A stretch of DNA of 23,113 nt from JBFHRE01 sp041746105 (GTDB taxonomy: Bacteria; Actinomycetota; Acidimicrobiia; Spongiisociales; ZC4RG35), in NCBI GenBank assembly GCA_041746105.1, contig JBGTHP010000016.1:1-23113 (forward strand), given 5' to 3'. Under the pieces are notes generated by a model that was not told the origin of the DNA, did not search any database, and saw nothing but the letters and a program-made list of their open reading frames with translations. The position numbers were made by a program, and so were the translations under genes. Each line of letters starts with the position of its first letter. The stretch's first letter is position 1. Positions 20,972 to 23,113 of the stretch are shown here, one piece after another.

Positions 20972-23074
20972 ATGCCCAACTCGGTATCTAAGCGGCGGTC
21001 GCGTTTTGCGATGCTTGCTGTGTTTGCCGTGGTGGCCTCGCTCTTCACCGCTGCGTTGCCGGCTTCTGCCGCGACCGGTGATGTGGAGAACAAGGCCACC
21101 TTCTCGGCATGTGTGGCCGGTGCGACCGCTGATGGCGGTTTCACCGACACAACCGGCAACTTTGCCGACGCGTCAATCGACTGCTTGAAGTACTACGGGA
21201 TCACCATCGGTACGACGGCAACCACCTACTCACCGGGTCAGAACGTGACCAGGGCGCAGATGGCGTTGTTCCTGATTCGTTCTGCTGGTCCTGCAGGGAT
21301 CACCGTCCCGGCGGCTGCATCGCATGGTTTCACCGACATCGGTACCTTGCCGCAGGCGACCCAGGATGCGATCAACCAGCTGGCAACCCTTGGTATCACC
21401 ACGGGTACGTCGGCCACGACCTACGGACCGAACGATGTGGTTTCGCGTTATCAGATGGCGCTGTTCCTCATCCGTTTCCTCCATGTCTACAGCGTGCCTG
21501 CTGACCTGACACCAGGAGCGGACGATGCATCGGGTCTGACCGACCTCGGCAATGTGACCAACGAAGCCTTCCTGGCGATCGAGGACGCATGGGACCTTGG
21601 GATCACAACGGGAACCTCTGCCACGTTGTTCTCGCCGTTCGCGGCGGTGACTCGTGACCAGATGGCAGCCTTCATCACCCGTACGCTGGCGCACACCAAC
21701 GCCCGGCCGTCCGGCGTCTCGATGCAGGCCGTTCCGGCGAGTGGTTTCGCTCCACTCGATGTGAAGGTGCAGATCAGCGTTCGCGACTCGGCGTTCAAGC
21801 CGGTTGCCGACGCCCTGGTTGACGTCTTCCAGGCAGCCTTGGCTGACAAGGCGAATGCCCTCAAAGTTGATGGCACCTGCGATACCACCAAGGTCTCGCT
21901 GAGTGATGGAGCCACCTTGTGCACCATCGACGTCTCAGACCCAGACACCAACGCGAACGGAAACATCGACTACACCTTCGCTGGTGGCGGCGCAATCGCT
22001 GCTGACACAGTGTGGTGGGCGTGGACCGGAAGCAATGGCGCCACCTTCGACGGTGACACCACCCAGTTCGGTACCGCCGAAGTTGATGTCACGCCTGGTG
22101 CAGACGAAATTCTGATCACCACCTCCACTCCGTACAACGTCAACAACGACTGCGGCACGTGGGGCGGCGGAAACAATGGTCCGTGTTCCGCTGACTATCA
22201 CAAGTTCGGAACCACGGTCACGTGGACCCTTCAGGTGGTAGACGTGAATGACAAGCCGGTCGCCCTGGCCGGTGTGACCGTCACCCTCGTGTTCGATCGT
22301 TACGTCGATAACGTCCAGGGAGCGGACGTAGTCAAGACCGCTACGACCGACGCCGCCGGAGTGGCGATCATCACGTTCGTCGAAAGCGATCCGAGCGCGG
22401 TAGCGGGTAACGCTGGTGATAACACGATTCAGCTGCGTGATGACTTCTGGACGGACTCGAAGAGTCTCGGCTTTGATGGTCCTTACGCGACTGATGCTGC
22501 GATGACCAGCATGGATTCTGACATCCTGTGGGACGATGATGCGGCCGCCGCATTTGACACCTCGTTGTCCACCAACGTGGACTACACGACTGGTACGTCA
22601 ATCACTGCTACGGCAAGGGTGACCGACCAGTACGGAGCCGGTTTCGGTGGACACTCGGTTGATTGGTATGCCCCTGGCTTCATAGCCACCCGGGTCACCA
22701 ATCCTTCCGGTTACACCAGCCAGGCAGTTACTGGCGTCGCCGGCAGCGGAACGTCCGTGTTGGTCGAGGCCGACAGCATCACGGTCGGTGCGCCGACCAA
22801 GACGGTGTACTTCCCGGCTGTCGAGGTCGATTCCGGCACCGGTGCTGCGTTCAGCATCGTTGCGGTCGACACCGCCAACGACACAATCGTCGTCGATGAC
22901 GGCGGTGTGTTCAGGTGGCTGAAGTACGACGCGAACGACCAGTTCACCACCACCGTCGCGACGTCGATGGAAGAGTTCGAGAAGCAACTCGATCTCGGTG
23001 GCGGCGCCAACGACCAGGTGACCTACATCTATCGAGTTCTGGCATCAAACGTCAGCTCGTTCGACCTGAGCTAA
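20972..23074 (+). CDS. probable S-layer protein: SLH domains plus Ig-like region
   Basis: A 700-residue exported protein. Residues 1-33 are a Sec signal peptide with cleavage after ASA. Three SLH domains lie at about 57-104, 119-170 and 188-241, with the core GITTGTSATTY.P...V.R.QMA.FLIR. The TR pair that contacts the pyruvylated polymer in known SLH domains is present in repeats 1 and 3 (VTRAQ, VTRDQ) and appears as SR in repeat 2. Residues about 245-700 are beta-rich with Ig/invasin-like segments (VQISVRDSAFKPVADALVDV, WTLQVVDVNDKPVALAGVTV, ITATARVTDQYGAGFGGHSV). The region is rich in Asp, Thr and Ala, with an acidic stretch near 510-525 (SDILWDDDAAAAFD), as in calcium-dependent surface-layer proteins. 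Own promoter, structured leader and strong ribosome site suggest high expression. It follows the glycan exporter genes. Confidence 0.87.
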   Translation: MPNSVSKRRSRFAMLAVFAVVASLFTAALPASAATGDVENKATFSACVAGATADGGFTDTTGNFADASIDCLKYYGITIGTTATTYSPGQNVTRAQMALFLIRSAGPAGITVPAAASHGFTDIGTLPQATQDAINQLATLGITTGTSATTYGPNDVVSRYQMALFLIRFLHVYSVPADLTPGADDASGLTDLGNVTNEAFLAIEDAWDLGITTGTSATLFSPFAAVTRDQMAAFITRTLAHTNARPSGVSMQAVPASGFAPLDVKVQISVRDSAFKPVADALVDVFQAALADKANALKVDGTCDTTKVSLSDGATLCTIDVSDPDTNANGNIDYTFAGGGAIAADTVWWAWTGSNGATFDGDTTQFGTAEVDVTPGADEILITTSTPYNVNNDCGTWGGGNNGPCSADYHKFGTTVTWTLQVVDVNDKPVALAGVTVTLVFDRYVDNVQGADVVKTATTDAAGVAIITFVESDPSAVAGNAGDNTIQLRDDFWTDSKSLGFDGPYATDAAMTSMDSDILWDDDAAAAFDTSLSTNVDYTTGTSITATARVTDQYGAGFGGHSVDWYAPGFIATRVTNPSGYTSQAVTGVAGSGTSVLVEADSITVGAPTKTVYFPAVEVDSGTGAAFSIVAVDTANDTIVVDDGGVFRWLKYDANDQFTTTVATSMEEFEKQLDLGGGANDQVTYIYRVLASNVSSFDLS

Positions 23075-23090
23075 TCCTGACTCAAGGATT
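23073..23090 (+). terminator. hairpin overlapping the S-layer gene stop
   Basis: AATCCT (23073-23078) and AGGATT (23085-23090) form a 6-bp stem with a GACTCA loop, starting inside the TAA stop. No U-tract follows within the window, which ends shortly after in a G/C run, so it may be a terminator, part of a larger structure, or an mRNA 3'-end stabiliser. Confidence 0.35.
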
Positions 23091-23113
23091 GGAATGAGAA
23101 TCGGGGCCCCCCC

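Noticed and set aside
1..23113. CRISPR arrays, tRNA or rRNA genes, insertion sequences
   Set aside because: No regularly spaced direct repeats, cloverleaf-like or rRNA-like stretches, transposase motifs or terminal inverted repeats were seen on reading both strands.

Overview
This is a high-GC bacterial window with frequent GTG/TTG starts, tightly overlapping genes and lipoate, sulfate-activation, sugar-transferase and SLH-domain genes of actinobacterial type. I read it as Actinomycetota, possibly Acidimicrobiia; the class is inference and no rRNA or tRNA gene is present to test it. The window opens inside one gene and closes just after the stop of the last.

Region 1 (1-3600, + strand) is lipoate-linked metabolism. 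It holds the C-terminal catalytic part of a 2-oxoacid dehydrogenase E2 subunit, then one reading frame that fuses LipB (octanoyltransferase) to LipA (lipoyl synthase), then an M24 aminopeptidase/prolidase. Each start overlaps the stop before it.

Region 2 (3601-8203, - strand) is the most unusual part. It is a seven-gene, translationally coupled operon. The order is a MauE-like membrane redox protein, a Tat-exported very cysteine-rich protein resembling the methylamine dehydrogenase light chain (MauA) fused to propeller-like repeats, a MauD-like thioredoxin (CTTC), a 25-residue membrane peptide, a multi-pass membrane protein, a small conserved-looking soluble protein, and a secreted SLH protein with a cysteine pair in each SLH repeat. 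No MauB or MauG is present, and the second TTQ tryptophan looks replaced. It is more likely an extracytoplasmic disulfide-maturation and cell-surface system than methylamine oxidation.

Region 3 (8275-12990, + strand) holds cysD-cysN-cysC, which make APS and PAPS, followed by a transketolase.

Region 4 (13116-20705) is a cell-surface glycan locus. It has a polyprenyl-phosphate sugar-1-phosphate transferase, a GT4-type glycosyltransferase, a CsaB-type polysaccharide pyruvyltransferase fused to a second GT4-like domain, a sulfotransferase, and a two-gene ABC-2 glycan exporter (Wzm/Wzt type). Region 5 (20972-23074) is a probable major S-layer protein with three SLH domains, preceded by a structured leader with a strong Shine-Dalgarno.

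The parts fit one scheme: cysDNC supplies PAPS to the sulfotransferase, the sugar transferase and GTs build a lipid-linked glycan, CsaB pyruvylates it, the ABC transporter exports it, and SLH proteins dock on the pyruvylated polymer. A second theme is regulatory: seven operon-leading genes have a TANNNT box 6-10 nt before the start codon and no Shine-Dalgarno, which suggests leaderless transcripts.
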